Position numbers and translations under genes: made by a program
Part shown: one piece after another, positions 1 to 8,595 of the stretch
Numbering within the stretch: the stretch's first letter is position 1
Layout: each line of letters starts with the position of its first letter
Origin: V1-33 sp964523105
GTDB lineage: Bacteria > Verrucomicrobiota > Verrucomicrobiia > Verrucomicrobiales > V1-33
Assembly: GCA_964523105.1 (NCBI GenBank)
Contig: CAZFZN010000001.1
Coordinates: 186,001-250,000, forward strand
Direction of reading: 5' to 3'
DNA: 64,000 bases
The notes under the pieces: model-generated
Database searches by the model: none
What the model was told of the DNA's origin: nothing
The model's input: the letters and a program-made list of their open reading frames with translations, nothing else

Positions 1-185
1 TTCACCACCACAAAGGAATGCTCCCGCCCCGGCGGAATCAGCGCCCGCAGCAGCAGCGGGAAATCCACCCTCCACACTTCCTCCGTGCCGGCACCGTGCG
101 CATCGAGTTCGAAACCCAGGCCCGTGAGATGCGAACCAAAGCTGTCCTCCGCGCCGCCCGGCCGCTCTGCCTCGCGCTGAAACAC
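1..185 (-). CDS. possible 3'-truncated (window-edge) protein of unknown function
   Basis: Reading the minus strand from about position 221 down to base 1 gives an uninterrupted frame. Its translation looks protein-like, with short motifs such as SFGSHLTGLGFELDAHG, EEVWRVDFPLLLRAL and PPGREHSFVVV, and GC-rich third positions. A GTG at 185 is the only plausible start I see in frame; there is no clear ribosome-binding site. A neighbouring minus-strand frame starts ATG near 238 (MSSVKNVFSSEDARAG), so a frameshift or a different start is possible. It would be divergent from the glycosyltransferase-like gene at 236. I do not recognise the family and it runs off the window. Confidence 0.33.
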   Translation of the reverse strand, partial: MFQREAERPGGAEDSFGSHLTGLGFELDAHGAGTEEVWRVDFPLLLRALIPPGREHSFVVV

Positions 186-235
186 CGCCGGCCCGGGCGT
201 CCTCGCTGCTGAAGACGTTCTTCACGGAGGACATT

Positions 236-1000
236 TTGGTCTTCCGCAACAGCCCGGCCCCGCTGTTTCTGGTGGAGCGGAAGGGACTGGAGGAAGTGTT
301 TCTGGATACGCCGGATATGTATGGGCAGGCCCGGGCGGAGTTCTCGTGGTGCTGGAAGTACAGAGTGGCGCCATTGATCGAAAATGCGGCGGACTATGGC
401 AAGGTTCTTTTTGTGGATTGCGACAGCCTCGCGCTGCGGAATATCGATCATTTGCTGGAGGGAGAATGGGATGTCCGCTACCAGCCGGAGCGCGGAAAGC
501 AGGGAAACGGCAAAAGCTTCAATGCTTTCCTGACGGATGAGGAGATGGAACTGGCCGCGAAACGCGATGGAGCGAACAGCGGCACGCTGGCGGTGCGGGG
601 CGCGATCTTCCATGAAGTGATGGAGGAATGGCAGCGGATCGATGAAGAGGTGGCGGTGCGGGATTCGGGGTTCCGGGATCAGGCAAGCTGGAATGCGCTG
701 CTGCCGGGGAGATGTGAGGCCGGCTCGGCGGCAGCCTCGCCCCACCTGGCTTCAAGCCCGGCAGGTGGAGACGAAAGCGAAGTGCAACTTCGCGCTCCGT
801 GGCGGGCGGAACCCTTCCCGCGCGGGGAGGTGCAGTTCCCCGGCTACCTCGATCCGCATTACACCAGCTACACGAAGGCGGCGCTGACGCACAACATTCT
901 GCCGGACACGAAGGAGAAGATCGAGTTCACGTTCGGGCTCTACATGCGGACGTTTTACTGTGACCCGACGGGGCTGTTTTTCTCCATGCTGGAAATTTAG
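236..1000 (+). CDS. glycosyltransferase-like (nucleotide-diphospho-sugar transferase fold) protein, 5' end uncertain
   Basis: The frame encodes about 254 residues from a TTG start. The segment YGKVLFVDCDSLALRNIDHL resembles the DxD metal/nucleotide-sugar site of GT-A type transferases, followed by a conserved-looking region (RDGANSGTLAVRG, DQASWNALLPG). The usual N-terminal strand-helix units before the DxD are short here. The frame is open upstream to 128 without an ATG, so the true start may lie upstream or a frameshift may be present. Residues about 158-198 are a low-complexity insert coded by a palindromic repeat (709-830) that is shared with another gene of the window. The role is unknown; a polysaccharide or glycan transferase is an inference. 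Confidence 0.5.
   Translation: MVFRNSPAPLFLVERKGLEEVFLDTPDMYGQARAEFSWCWKYRVAPLIENAADYGKVLFVDCDSLALRNIDHLLEGEWDVRYQPERGKQGNGKSFNAFLTDEEMELAAKRDGANSGTLAVRGAIFHEVMEEWQRIDEEVAVRDSGFRDQASWNALLPGRCEAGSAAASPHLASSPAGGDESEVQLRAPWRAEPFPRGEVQFPGYLDPHYTSYTKAALTHNILPDTKEKIEFTFGLYMRTFYCDPTGLFFSMLEI
709..830. repeat. palindromic repeat family I, copy inside the glycosyltransferase-like gene
   Basis: Positions 777-799 form a 23-bp stretch that is exactly repeated, in inverse orientation, at 40273-40295 inside the DUF4175 gene. The core contains GCGAAGT and ACTTCGC arms around a 3-nt loop when read on the minus strand. Flanking bases (about 709-776) are similar in composition to the flank of the second copy but not identical. 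It adds about 40 residues of Ala/Ser/Pro/Arg-rich sequence to the host protein without breaking the frame. Confidence 0.65.
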
Positions 1001-1036
1001 AGGAGAGTGAAAAGAAGGCCGGGCAGCCTGTGGGGT

Positions 1037-2455
1037 TCACGGCGCGAACGATACCACGACGCGAAAGCTGCGTCGGCCGGGGAGGGTGACCGGGACGGCG
1101 GCGCGCGCCTGCAGCGCGGCATCCACGGTGATTTCCACGCCGGGCACCTCCGTCCACGGTCCGGCACTGACGCTGGCGGCTTCCTCCAGTGCATAGTTGT
1201 ATCCAGGGGCGGCGCCAAACGCGATGAGGATTTCGTTGCCGCGGAGTGACGCGTCCAGGTCACGCACAGTTTCCGTCAGGATGGGAAGGGGCTGCACGTC
1301 GAGTCTCACGAGCCGGTGGTCGCTGGCATTCGCATTGGTGACAAGGCCCGCCTGCGGATGCGGCGCGACGGGCCAATACACCGCGCCACCCAAAATGTGA
1401 AATCCGGAAACCGAGGGCAGCACATAGTCCACACGCAAATCATCGGGGCTGAAATCCGCGGTGTTGGTGGTGTTGTTGCCGAAGGCCACGGCGGAGGGAA
1501 CCACCGAGTTGTTGATGAGCGGATGCGTCGTGAACTGCCGGGCCGCGCCGTTGACACTGTCGCCGCGCACCGGGTCGGCATTGTGGTCACCGGCGATGAC
1601 GAAGCGGGCACCCGCGGGCAGCCCGCCGGGAATTCCGGAGTCATCGCGATGGTAGGTGGCGCGGCGGGGATCGATGTAATCGGCCCAGAACCGGATTTCG
1701 TCGTGGTTGCGTTTGCCATTCCGGTCTTCGGCCCCGTCGAAAACCGGCGGCGTCGGATGGGCGCAGAGAAAGTGGACCGTAATTCCCCCGAGATCCAACG
1801 GCACATCCCAGTGGCTTTTGGAGGACAGGCGGAAGACGTTCAACTCCGCGGCGCTGTACCAGTCCTTCGGCTGCAGAGTCACCGAATCATCCGGCAACAG
1901 GGCCGCCGGCATGTTTTTCCAAAGAAAATTCCGGAAGGTGCGGACGCCGGACGCTTCGATGGGAAACTTTGAATAGACGACCGTGCCATACTGTCCGGGG
2001 AACCAGCCGAATCCGAAACAGTCGTTGCCATAGGCATCGCTGCCGGGAGTGGTGGTGATGCCGCCGCTGTTGTCGAAGTCGAGACCGCTGTGGACGCCGG
2101 TGTTGGACGGCGCGGTGAAGCGCCAGGGATAGCTCTGCGCGGGAGCGCCGTTCTGGGAGACCGCGAGGAAGTTGTCGTGGAACAACTCCACCACCGTGCG
2201 TCCTCCGGCATCCGTCTGCGGATCGTAATCGAATTCATTCACGAGCAATACGTCAGGCGCATTGCGCTGGATGATTTCGGCGATGCGTTTGATTTGCGCC
2301 GCTCCGGGCGAACCGGGTGCGGAAAGATCGGTAAACAGCTGCCCCGCGGAGGAACGGTTCAGCGAGGCGTTGAAAGTGGCAAAACGCACCCGCTCCGGCG
2401 GCGCGGCCAGCACCGCGGCCGCGCAGAGGAAAGCGATGAACAGGTGCAGTCGCAT
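1037..2455 (-). CDS. secreted endonuclease/exonuclease/phosphatase (EEP) superfamily protein
   Basis: A signal peptide (about residues 1-18, MRLHLFIAFLCAAAVLAA) precedes an EEP-fold domain. Visible EEP landmarks are TFNAS (residues 27-31), VNEFD with the metal-binding Glu near residue 74, GDHNADP near 288 and SDHRLV near 379. These are the residues used by this Mg-dependent phosphodiesterase family (DNase I, sphingomyelinase, inositol phosphatase). The substrate cannot be told. The last 80 residues form a small beta-rich domain (GYNYALEEAASVSAGPWTEV) like the C-terminus of the RHS protein of this window, suggesting a shared export or anchoring tail. It lies 30 bp beyond ftsW on the same strand, where murG/murC would be expected in many dcw clusters; a functional link to cell-wall synthesis is not evident. 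Confidence 0.8.
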   Translation of the reverse strand: MRLHLFIAFLCAAAVLAAPPERVRFATFNASLNRSSAGQLFTDLSAPGSPGAAQIKRIAEIIQRNAPDVLLVNEFDYDPQTDAGGRTVVELFHDNFLAVSQNGAPAQSYPWRFTAPSNTGVHSGLDFDNSGGITTTPGSDAYGNDCFGFGWFPGQYGTVVYSKFPIEASGVRTFRNFLWKNMPAALLPDDSVTLQPKDWYSAAELNVFRLSSKSHWDVPLDLGGITVHFLCAHPTPPVFDGAEDRNGKRNHDEIRFWADYIDPRRATYHRDDSGIPGGLPAGARFVIAGDHNADPVRGDSVNGAARQFTTHPLINNSVVPSAVAFGNNTTNTADFSPDDLRVDYVLPSVSGFHILGGAVYWPVAPHPQAGLVTNANASDHRLVRLDVQPLPILTETVRDLDASLRGNEILIAFGAAPGYNYALEEAASVSAGPWTEVPGVEITVDAALQARAAVPVTLPGRRSFRVVVSFAP

Positions 2456-2485
2456 AGAGGCGGGCAGGTCCCGCCGCCGGGTGAC

Positions 2486-3664
2486 TTACACCGCCGGCGA
2501 GAGCTTAGGAGAAGCCAGCACGGGATCACTTGCAAGGATGGCCGGACGTCCCTGGCGGTAAATGTTCAGCAGGATGCCGATGCTCAGAAGCGCGCAGCAG
2601 AGATTGGAGCCGCCGTAACTCACGAAGGGCAGCGGCATGCCTTTGTTGGGCAGGCAGCCGGTGCTGACGCTGATGTTGATCAGTGCCTGAACGACGATGA
2701 GCAGCACCAGGCCGCAGCCCAGTAGTTTGCCGAAACGGTCCGGCGCATGCACGGCAATGAGCAGTCCGCTGAAGGCGATGCCGAGAATGAGCAGGATCAC
2801 GCTGAGCGTGGCGATCACCCCCAGTTCCTCCCCGATTACCGGAAAGATGAAGTCCGTGTGGCACATCGGCAGATAGTGCTGCTTCTGCCGTCCGTCACCG
2901 ACGCCGCGTCCGGTGACTCCGCCCACTCCCAGGGCGTAAATGCCTTCGCGCTGCTGCAGATTGAGTTCATCGATTTCGGGATTCGCTTTGGCGAAGGCCG
3001 CGTCCTCGATGTGCATGAACGCGGTGACCCGGGCCTGACGGTTCTTCGCGGTGCGGCTGTCACCCGTGAAGATGCCCAGATACAGCAGCGCGGCGCCGGC
3101 CGCAGCCATGGCGGCGATGTAAATCCAGCGTGTCCCCGCAAGATACAGCACCGCGGCGCAGACGATGAAGATGAGCACCGCCGACCCGAGGTCCACTTCC
3201 GCGGCGATCAGTCCGATGGGAATCGCCATCACGGCCAGAGGGAGGATGAGTCCCCATGTGAGGGTCGCGCGGCGGTCACGGTGCCGGGCACACCATGCGG
3301 CGAGGGCAATGACGATGCCGATGCGCGCGACTTCCGACGGCTGGCCCTGGACTCCGCCGATGCTGATCCAGCGGCTCGCGCCGTTTCGCGTCACGCCCAC
3401 TCCGTGCACAAAACACAGTGCCAGCAGTCCGCAGCAAATCCAGAACAGCGGCCACGCGGCCTTCTGCAGCCGGTGGTAGTCCAGCTTCATCATCGCCCAG
3501 CACGCCGCCACTCCGATCCCCAGCCAGACTGCCTGACGTTTCAAGCCCGCCCATTCGTCCAGCGCAGACTCCGCGCTAAATCCGCCGGTGCTCATGAGCA
3601 TGACGAATCCCAGCGCCGTGAGAAGGGTCACGCAGGCGAGCAGGATGAAGGCGGCGCGGCGCAT
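2486..3664 (-). CDS. ftsW: FtsW, SEDS-family septal peptidoglycan glycosyltransferase
   Basis: The 392-residue multi-pass membrane protein carries the SEDS signatures NGASRWISIGGVQGQPSEVA, EVDLGSA, GRQKQHYLPMCHTDFIF followed by IGEELG (near residue 266), and NKGMPLPFVSYGGSN (near 341). SEDS enzymes polymerise lipid II; FtsW works with the FtsI transpeptidase at the septum, and both are in this cluster. RodA is the main alternative, but the position downstream of murD in a dcw cluster favours FtsW. It follows the LysM gene by 51 bp on the same strand. Confidence 0.93.
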   Translation of the reverse strand: MRRAAFILLACVTLLTALGFVMLMSTGGFSAESALDEWAGLKRQAVWLGIGVAACWAMMKLDYHRLQKAAWPLFWICCGLLALCFVHGVGVTRNGASRWISIGGVQGQPSEVARIGIVIALAAWCARHRDRRATLTWGLILPLAVMAIPIGLIAAEVDLGSAVLIFIVCAAVLYLAGTRWIYIAAMAAAGAALLYLGIFTGDSRTAKNRQARVTAFMHIEDAAFAKANPEIDELNLQQREGIYALGVGGVTGRGVGDGRQKQHYLPMCHTDFIFPVIGEELGVIATLSVILLILGIAFSGLLIAVHAPDRFGKLLGCGLVLLIVVQALINISVSTGCLPNKGMPLPFVSYGGSNLCCALLSIGILLNIYRQGRPAILASDPVLASPKLSPAV

Positions 3665-3715
3665 GTAGTTTTCAGCAATGCGGCGGCTCCGGCTCTGGAA
3701 GCCCCCGCGGGTGGA

Positions 3716-4744
3716 TCATCGTTTAACCGGCACCTTGAGCCGCTGGCCGAGCGTGATGCGATAGTCCGGCCCGAGGCTGTTGGCTTTGGCGATTTCCTCA
3801 GCGGTAAAGCCGTACCGTTTCGCCAAATTGTAAACGGTGTCTCCTTTGGCCACCACATGCACGCGCTGTCCCGCGGTGCGCGCCGGCTGTTTGACGGTCG
3901 ACGCCGGTTTCGATGATGGGGAGGGCAGCGCGGCGTTCACGGCCGGTTTGGCGGATTCCGCCGGCTTCGGTTTCACTTCACGGGGCCTGGCGGTGTCCGC
4001 TGTCTTCGGCCGCTGATCCGTCTCCGGTTCCGCAGATTCCGTCACCGCCGGCTGGGCTGTCACGGGCTTCACGGTCACCGCCGCTTCTTCAGCAGCAGCG
4101 GGCAGCACATCGGGGACTTCGTCATCCTCCGGCACGGCAATGGCACGCGGCGCCACCGGCTCCCGCGAGGTAATGATGGCCCTGGGGTCGAAAATCGAGG
4201 CGGCGCCGGCGATCGGCGTGTTCACAACCGGGCCGTCGAAAACGCGGCCGGCGCGCGGCAGGATCAATTCCGTCCCGGGCACGAGCGCCTTGTCAGGATT
4301 GGCCTCGCGCAGCGCCGCCGTGGAAACTCCGAAACGCGCCGCAATGAGTTGGATGCTGTCGCCGGCGCGCCAGGTGTAGGTCTTCACTTCCGCCGGTGCG
4401 GACGGAACGGCGGGAGCAACGGGAACCGCCGGCGGCGCTTCGATGATGCGGCTGGCATCCTCCGGGACCGCCGGACTGACCGTTTGCGCCTCCGTTTTGG
4501 CCGGATCCTCTTCGCGTCCCCAAATGCGATAGGCAAAGAGCCCGCCCACGGCGATAACGTGCAGCACCAGCAGGATGGCGAAGGCGCGGGACATCCGGAT
4601 CTGCGGCGTCTCCACCTCCCAGTCGCTCTCTCCGGTGACGCTGGCGGACAGGCGGTGGTGCTTCCGGCCGGTGATTTTGTCCCAGAATGTGGTTTTGCGT
4701 CCCGCGTAGAGACGGGCGAATTTGTGCCTCGATGGTTTCTTCAT
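3716..4744 (-). CDS. membrane-anchored protein with two LysM domains, inserted in the dcw cluster
   Basis: 342 residues: a basic cytoplasmic tail (1-50), one transmembrane helix (about 53-73), a first LysM domain (about 120-165, YTWRAGDSIQLIAARFG), a long Pro/Ala/Glu-rich linker, and a second LysM domain at the C-terminus (about 295-341, VHVVAKGDTVYNLAKRYG). LysM modules bind the glycan backbone of peptidoglycan, so the protein would tether the inner membrane to the wall. Its ATG overlaps the murD stop by ATGA, and ftsW follows, implying translational coupling with wall synthesis. A division-site role is an inference. TTGTCAGG occurs at 4290-4297 within the first LysM domain. Confidence 0.85.
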   Translation of the reverse strand: MKKPSRHKFARLYAGRKTTFWDKITGRKHHRLSASVTGESDWEVETPQIRMSRAFAILLVLHVIAVGGLFAYRIWGREEDPAKTEAQTVSPAVPEDASRIIEAPPAVPVAPAVPSAPAEVKTYTWRAGDSIQLIAARFGVSTAALREANPDKALVPGTELILPRAGRVFDGPVVNTPIAGAASIFDPRAIITSREPVAPRAIAVPEDDEVPDVLPAAAEEAAVTVKPVTAQPAVTESAEPETDQRPKTADTARPREVKPKPAESAKPAVNAALPSPSSKPASTVKQPARTAGQRVHVVAKGDTVYNLAKRYGFTAEEIAKANSLGPDYRITLGQRLKVPVKR

Positions 4745-6084
4745 GGTCTGGTCGTTAGTTGTTGGACGAGTTGAGTAAAAACATGGCCGCGGTGCTCGTA
4801 GCCGGTGAACATGTCGAAGGACGATGTGCCGGGCGCGAAGAGCACGGTATGCCCCGGCCGGGCGGCGTCTCTGGCGGCCTGCACCGCCTCCTCAAGGCTC
4901 GTGCACGCGCGGCACTGCGAGTCGTCGCGCCAGCATTCCGCGAGCGCCTGACCGATCTCCCCGATGGTGAACACATGTGTCGTCTGCCGCCGGATGAGAG
5001 GGCGCAGCGGTGCGTAGTCGAGATGCTTGTCCTTGCCGCCGGCAATGAGCACCACCGGCGCGGCCATGCCGCGCAGCGCACTTTCCATCGCGTGGAGGTT
5101 GGTGGCCTTGCTGTCGTTGATGAACTCGATGCCGTCCACTGTGCCGGCGAGTTCGCAGCGATGACGCGGCGGCCGGTAGGCGCGCAGGGATTCCTGCATC
5201 GCGGCAAACGGTACGCCCGCGGCGTGTGCAGCACCCATCGCCGCCATGACGTTTTCCGCGTTGTGCAGACCGCGCAGATTGGTCTGCGCCATGTCCGCCA
5301 CTTGGGCGCCCCGGTGGAGGATGGCGCCTTCACGATAGCTAAAATCACACCCTTCCCTCCACGCGCTGAACGTGACGCGCCGGGCCTTGAGCGGCGGATA
5401 CTCCTCCGCGCCGTTGAGCACGGCGGTATCGTGTTCGTTTTGATTTTCGAAGATGCGCAGCTTGGCGGCGCGATACGCCTGCAGCGTCGGATGCCGGTCC
5501 AGATGGTCCGGGGCGAAATTCATCCACACCGCGACGAGCGGGCAGAAAGTCTCGATCAGTTCCAGCTGGAACGAACTGACCTCCACCGTCAGGACATCGG
5601 CCGGAGGGTCCTCCAGCACCACCTGGCTGAGAGCGTGCCCGATGTTACCGCAGGCGACCGACTTCATGCCGCCGCCGTTGAGCAGCGCCGCGGTCAGTTC
5701 GGTGGTGGTGGTCTTGCCGTTGGTGCCCGTGATCGCAATGTAAGGCAGCGCCGTGTTCTGCACCGCGAACTCGACTTCGCCGATCGCCTTCACGCCGCGC
5801 GAGGTGAGATTCACCGCCATCGGCCACGAGGGATCGATTCCGGGGCTGAGCACTGCGAGATCGAAGCGCGCGCCGCAGGTCAGCGCGGCATCTCCCAGCA
5901 CACAGGCAATGCCTTCGCCGCCCAGTTCAGCCGCGCTCTTCGCGAGGGCCTCACTGCTCCCGCTGTCGAGCACGGTGACCGACGCTCCCAGCCGCAGCGC
6001 GAGCCGCGCCGCGGACATGCCGCTGCGCCCGAGGCCGAGAACGGCCACGTGCCTGCCGGCATATTTTTGTGAGGCGGGGATCAC
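4741..6084 (-). CDS. murD: UDP-N-acetylmuramoyl-L-alanine--D-glutamate ligase
   Basis: 447 residues, typical of MurD. The N-terminal UMA-binding fold (VAVLGLGRSGMSAARLA), the Mur-ligase ATP loop ITGTNGKTTTTEL near residue 118, MNFAPDHLDRH, FINDSKATN and the C-terminal FAPGTSSFDMFTGYEHRG are all present. It adds D-Glu to UDP-MurNAc-L-Ala in the cytoplasm. It lies 3 bp after mraY and overlaps the LysM gene by ATGA, consistent with one transcript from rsmH to ftsW. Confidence 0.96.
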   Translation of the reverse strand: MIPASQKYAGRHVAVLGLGRSGMSAARLALRLGASVTVLDSGSSEALAKSAAELGGEGIACVLGDAALTCGARFDLAVLSPGIDPSWPMAVNLTSRGVKAIGEVEFAVQNTALPYIAITGTNGKTTTTELTAALLNGGGMKSVACGNIGHALSQVVLEDPPADVLTVEVSSFQLELIETFCPLVAVWMNFAPDHLDRHPTLQAYRAAKLRIFENQNEHDTAVLNGAEEYPPLKARRVTFSAWREGCDFSYREGAILHRGAQVADMAQTNLRGLHNAENVMAAMGAAHAAGVPFAAMQESLRAYRPPRHRCELAGTVDGIEFINDSKATNLHAMESALRGMAAPVVLIAGGKDKHLDYAPLRPLIRRQTTHVFTIGEIGQALAECWRDDSQCRACTSLEEAVQAARDAARPGHTVLFAPGTSSFDMFTGYEHRGHVFTQLVQQLTTRP

Positions 6085-6087
6085 GGT

Positions 6088-7218
6088 TCAGCGGAGTTTG
6101 AGTGTGGCCAGGCCCAGCAGTGCGCAGATCAGGCTCATGATCCAAAACCGCGCGATGACCTGAGTTTCCTTCCAGCCCTTGAGTTCGAAGTGATGGTGAA
6201 TCGGCGTCATGCGGAACAGCCGCCGCGGTTCGCCGTAGAGTTTGCGGCTGATCTTGAACCAGCCGACCTGCATGATGACCGACATGGCCTCCGCGACGAA
6301 CACGCCGCCCACGATGATCAGTGCGATTTCCTGCTTGGATGAGATCGCGAGGGACGCGATGCAGCCGCCGATGGCCATGCTGCCGGTGTCGCCCATGAAC
6401 ATCCGCGCCGGATGACAGTTGAACCACAGGAATCCGATGGCTGCTCCCACGAGCCCCAGCGCGACCGGAGCGAGTTCGCCCACGGCAACGTCATGACGGA
6501 TATTGAGATAGTCCGCCGCGATGCTGTTCCCGGCGACATAGCAGAAAATCGCGTAAGCCAGGCCCGTGCTGATGGTGCAGCCGCTGGCCAGGCCGTCGAG
6601 TCCGTCGGTGAAGTTCACCGCATTCGAGCAGCCGACGATGATCACGGCGAAAAACGGCACCGTGAGCCAGCCCATGTCCCAGGTGACGTCTTTGAAAAAC
6701 GGCACCTGGAGTACCCGGAAGTAAATGTTATGCCCCGGAAGATAATAGAGTGCGTACCCGGCGGTGAATCCGATAATCCACTGCACGAGCAGCTTGCCGC
6801 GTGCGCTGACCCCCTTGCTGTTCTTCTTCGCGACCTTCATGTAGTCGTCCACAAATCCCAGCGCACCGAGCCCCAGGGTGACGTAGATGACGACGAGCAG
6901 CAGCGGGTTTTCCCACCGGCAGCAGAGGAAGACCGCTGTCAGCAGACTGCCGATAATGAGCACACCGCCCATGGTGGGCGTGCCGGCTTTGGCGCCGTGG
7001 AGTTCGAAGAGTTTATGAACCTCCTCTGCCGTGCGCACCGGCTGGCCCACTTTCAGGGAGATGAGTTTGCGGATCACCCGATCGCCCAGGAGCAGGCTCA
7101 GCCCGAACGCGACAAGGCAGGCCACGATGCCCCGGAACGTCTGATACTGAAAGACGTTCGTCAGCTTCGCGATCCAGAGGTCGCTGTGCTTAAGCTGTTG
7201 ATAGATCCAGTACAGCAT
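6088..7218 (-). CDS. mraY: phospho-N-acetylmuramoyl-pentapeptide transferase
   Basis: 376 residues with about ten membrane helices. MraY signatures are GTPTMGG, GFVDDYMKVAKKNSKG, NAVNFTDGLDGLA, HPARMFMGDTGSMA and MTPIHHHFELKGWKE; the Asp-rich loops bind Mg and the nucleotide. It transfers phospho-MurNAc-pentapeptide to undecaprenyl phosphate to give lipid I. Its ATG lies three bases after the murF stop, and the junction includes TTGTCAGG (7219-7226), so murF ends inside that motif. Confidence 0.97.
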   Translation of the reverse strand: MLYWIYQQLKHSDLWIAKLTNVFQYQTFRGIVACLVAFGLSLLLGDRVIRKLISLKVGQPVRTAEEVHKLFELHGAKAGTPTMGGVLIIGSLLTAVFLCCRWENPLLLVVIYVTLGLGALGFVDDYMKVAKKNSKGVSARGKLLVQWIIGFTAGYALYYLPGHNIYFRVLQVPFFKDVTWDMGWLTVPFFAVIIVGCSNAVNFTDGLDGLASGCTISTGLAYAIFCYVAGNSIAADYLNIRHDVAVGELAPVALGLVGAAIGFLWFNCHPARMFMGDTGSMAIGGCIASLAISSKQEIALIIVGGVFVAEAMSVIMQVGWFKISRKLYGEPRRLFRMTPIHHHFELKGWKETQVIARFWIMSLICALLGLATLKLR

Positions 7219-7221
7219 TTG

Positions 7222-8595
7222 TCAGGCGGCGATGAGTTCGATGACCCTCTCCATGGCGGCGGAACGGCTGCCTTTGACGAGGATGAGGTCGGCGGGAGTG
7301 GCGGTGGCGCGCAAATGGGACGCCGCGGCCGCCGGGTCGGAAAACAGATGGAGCGAAGCGGCATTGCCGCCCGCTGCGAGGAAACCTTCACCGATCAGCG
7401 GCGCATCGGCAGTTCCCACCACGCAAAGTTCATCCATGCCGGACTGCTGCACCGCTGCACCGACGGCGCGGTGATCCTGCCCGGCATGACTGCCCAGTTC
7501 CGCCATGCGTCCGAGCACCGCGATGCGGCGGCCCGCACAGTCAAACCCCGCCAGCGTCTCCAGCGCCGCCCGCATCGAGTCGAGATTGGCATTGTAGGAG
7601 TCATCCAGAAAAGTGAGGCCGGCTGCCCGGCGCACCTGGAGCCTGCCTTTGGTGAGGGAGGCGGATTCCAGGCCACTGACGATTTCCTCGATTCTCATGC
7701 CGAGGTGAAATCCGGCCGCCGCCGCGAGCGCCGCATTGCCCGCCATGTGGCGGCCCGGCACCGGCAATTGCACGGGCGAAAAACTGCCGTCCGGCAAATG
7801 CAGCACGAACCGGCTGCCGGCGGCATCCGCCTGCAAACCGGTCACCTGCACGTCGCCGGCTTCGAGGCCGGCCGTGAGCACCCGGGCTGCGCAGCGCCGC
7901 GTGATGGATGGAGTGTAATCGTCATTGGCATTGAGCACCACGCAGCCGTCCTCGTTCACGGCTTCCGCGAGCATGCCCTTCTCCACCGCGATGGCCGCGC
8001 GCGTGCCCATAAACTCGATGTGCGCCGTGCCGACGTTGGTGATAATGCCCACGTCCGGCGCGGCGATGGCCGCGAGCGGCGCGATTTCGCCGGGATGATT
8101 CATGCCCATCTCGCACACGGCGATCTGATCCTCCGGTTGTGTCGCCAGAATTGTCAGGGGCAGGCCGATGTGGTTGTTGAGATTGCCTTTGGTCGCATTC
8201 ACCCTCCAGCGCCGGCTGAGCACGGCGCGCGTGAGATCCTTGGTGGAGGTCTTGCCGTTGCTGCCTGTCAATCCGACCACGATGCCGCCCCAGTCGCGGC
8301 GGTGATTGCGGGCGAGGCGCTGGAGACTCGCGAGGGTGTCGTCCGTGCGGATGACGCCCACTTTGTCAGGCCAGCCGTCGCGCGTGCTGACCATCAGCGC
8401 CTGCGCGCCGGCGGCCACGGCCTGCGGCAGAAAGTCGTGAGCATCGAAACGGTCTCCCTTCAGCGCCACAAACAGCGCCCCCTGCGGCATGTCGCGCGTG
8501 TCCGTGCTCACCGCCGCAATGACGGCATCGGCCGCGCCCTGCACGAGGACGCCGCCGCTCCAGTCTGCTGCTGTGGCCAGGGAAATCGGTTTCAT
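7222..8595 (-). CDS. murF: UDP-N-acetylmuramoyl-tripeptide--D-alanyl-D-alanine ligase
   Basis: 457 residues from the ATG at 8595, which overlaps the murE stop by ATGA; an upstream in-frame ATG (8625) would give a Pro/Arg-rich tail and is less likely. The ATP loop VGLTGSNGKTSTKDL lies near residue 111. Further MurF features are NLNNHIGLPLT, CEMGMNHPGEI, FLDDSYNANLDS and VLGRMAELG. It adds D-Ala-D-Ala to UDP-MurNAc-tripeptide. Two TTGTCAGG octamers (8151, 8363) fall in its coding sequence in different frames. Confidence 0.96.
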   Translation of the reverse strand: MKPISLATAADWSGGVLVQGAADAVIAAVSTDTRDMPQGALFVALKGDRFDAHDFLPQAVAAGAQALMVSTRDGWPDKVGVIRTDDTLASLQRLARNHRRDWGGIVVGLTGSNGKTSTKDLTRAVLSRRWRVNATKGNLNNHIGLPLTILATQPEDQIAVCEMGMNHPGEIAPLAAIAAPDVGIITNVGTAHIEFMGTRAAIAVEKGMLAEAVNEDGCVVLNANDDYTPSITRRCAARVLTAGLEAGDVQVTGLQADAAGSRFVLHLPDGSFSPVQLPVPGRHMAGNAALAAAAGFHLGMRIEEIVSGLESASLTKGRLQVRRAAGLTFLDDSYNANLDSMRAALETLAGFDCAGRRIAVLGRMAELGSHAGQDHRAVGAAVQQSGMDELCVVGTADAPLIGEGFLAAGGNAASLHLFSDPAAAASHLRATATPADLILVKGSRSAAMERVIELIAA

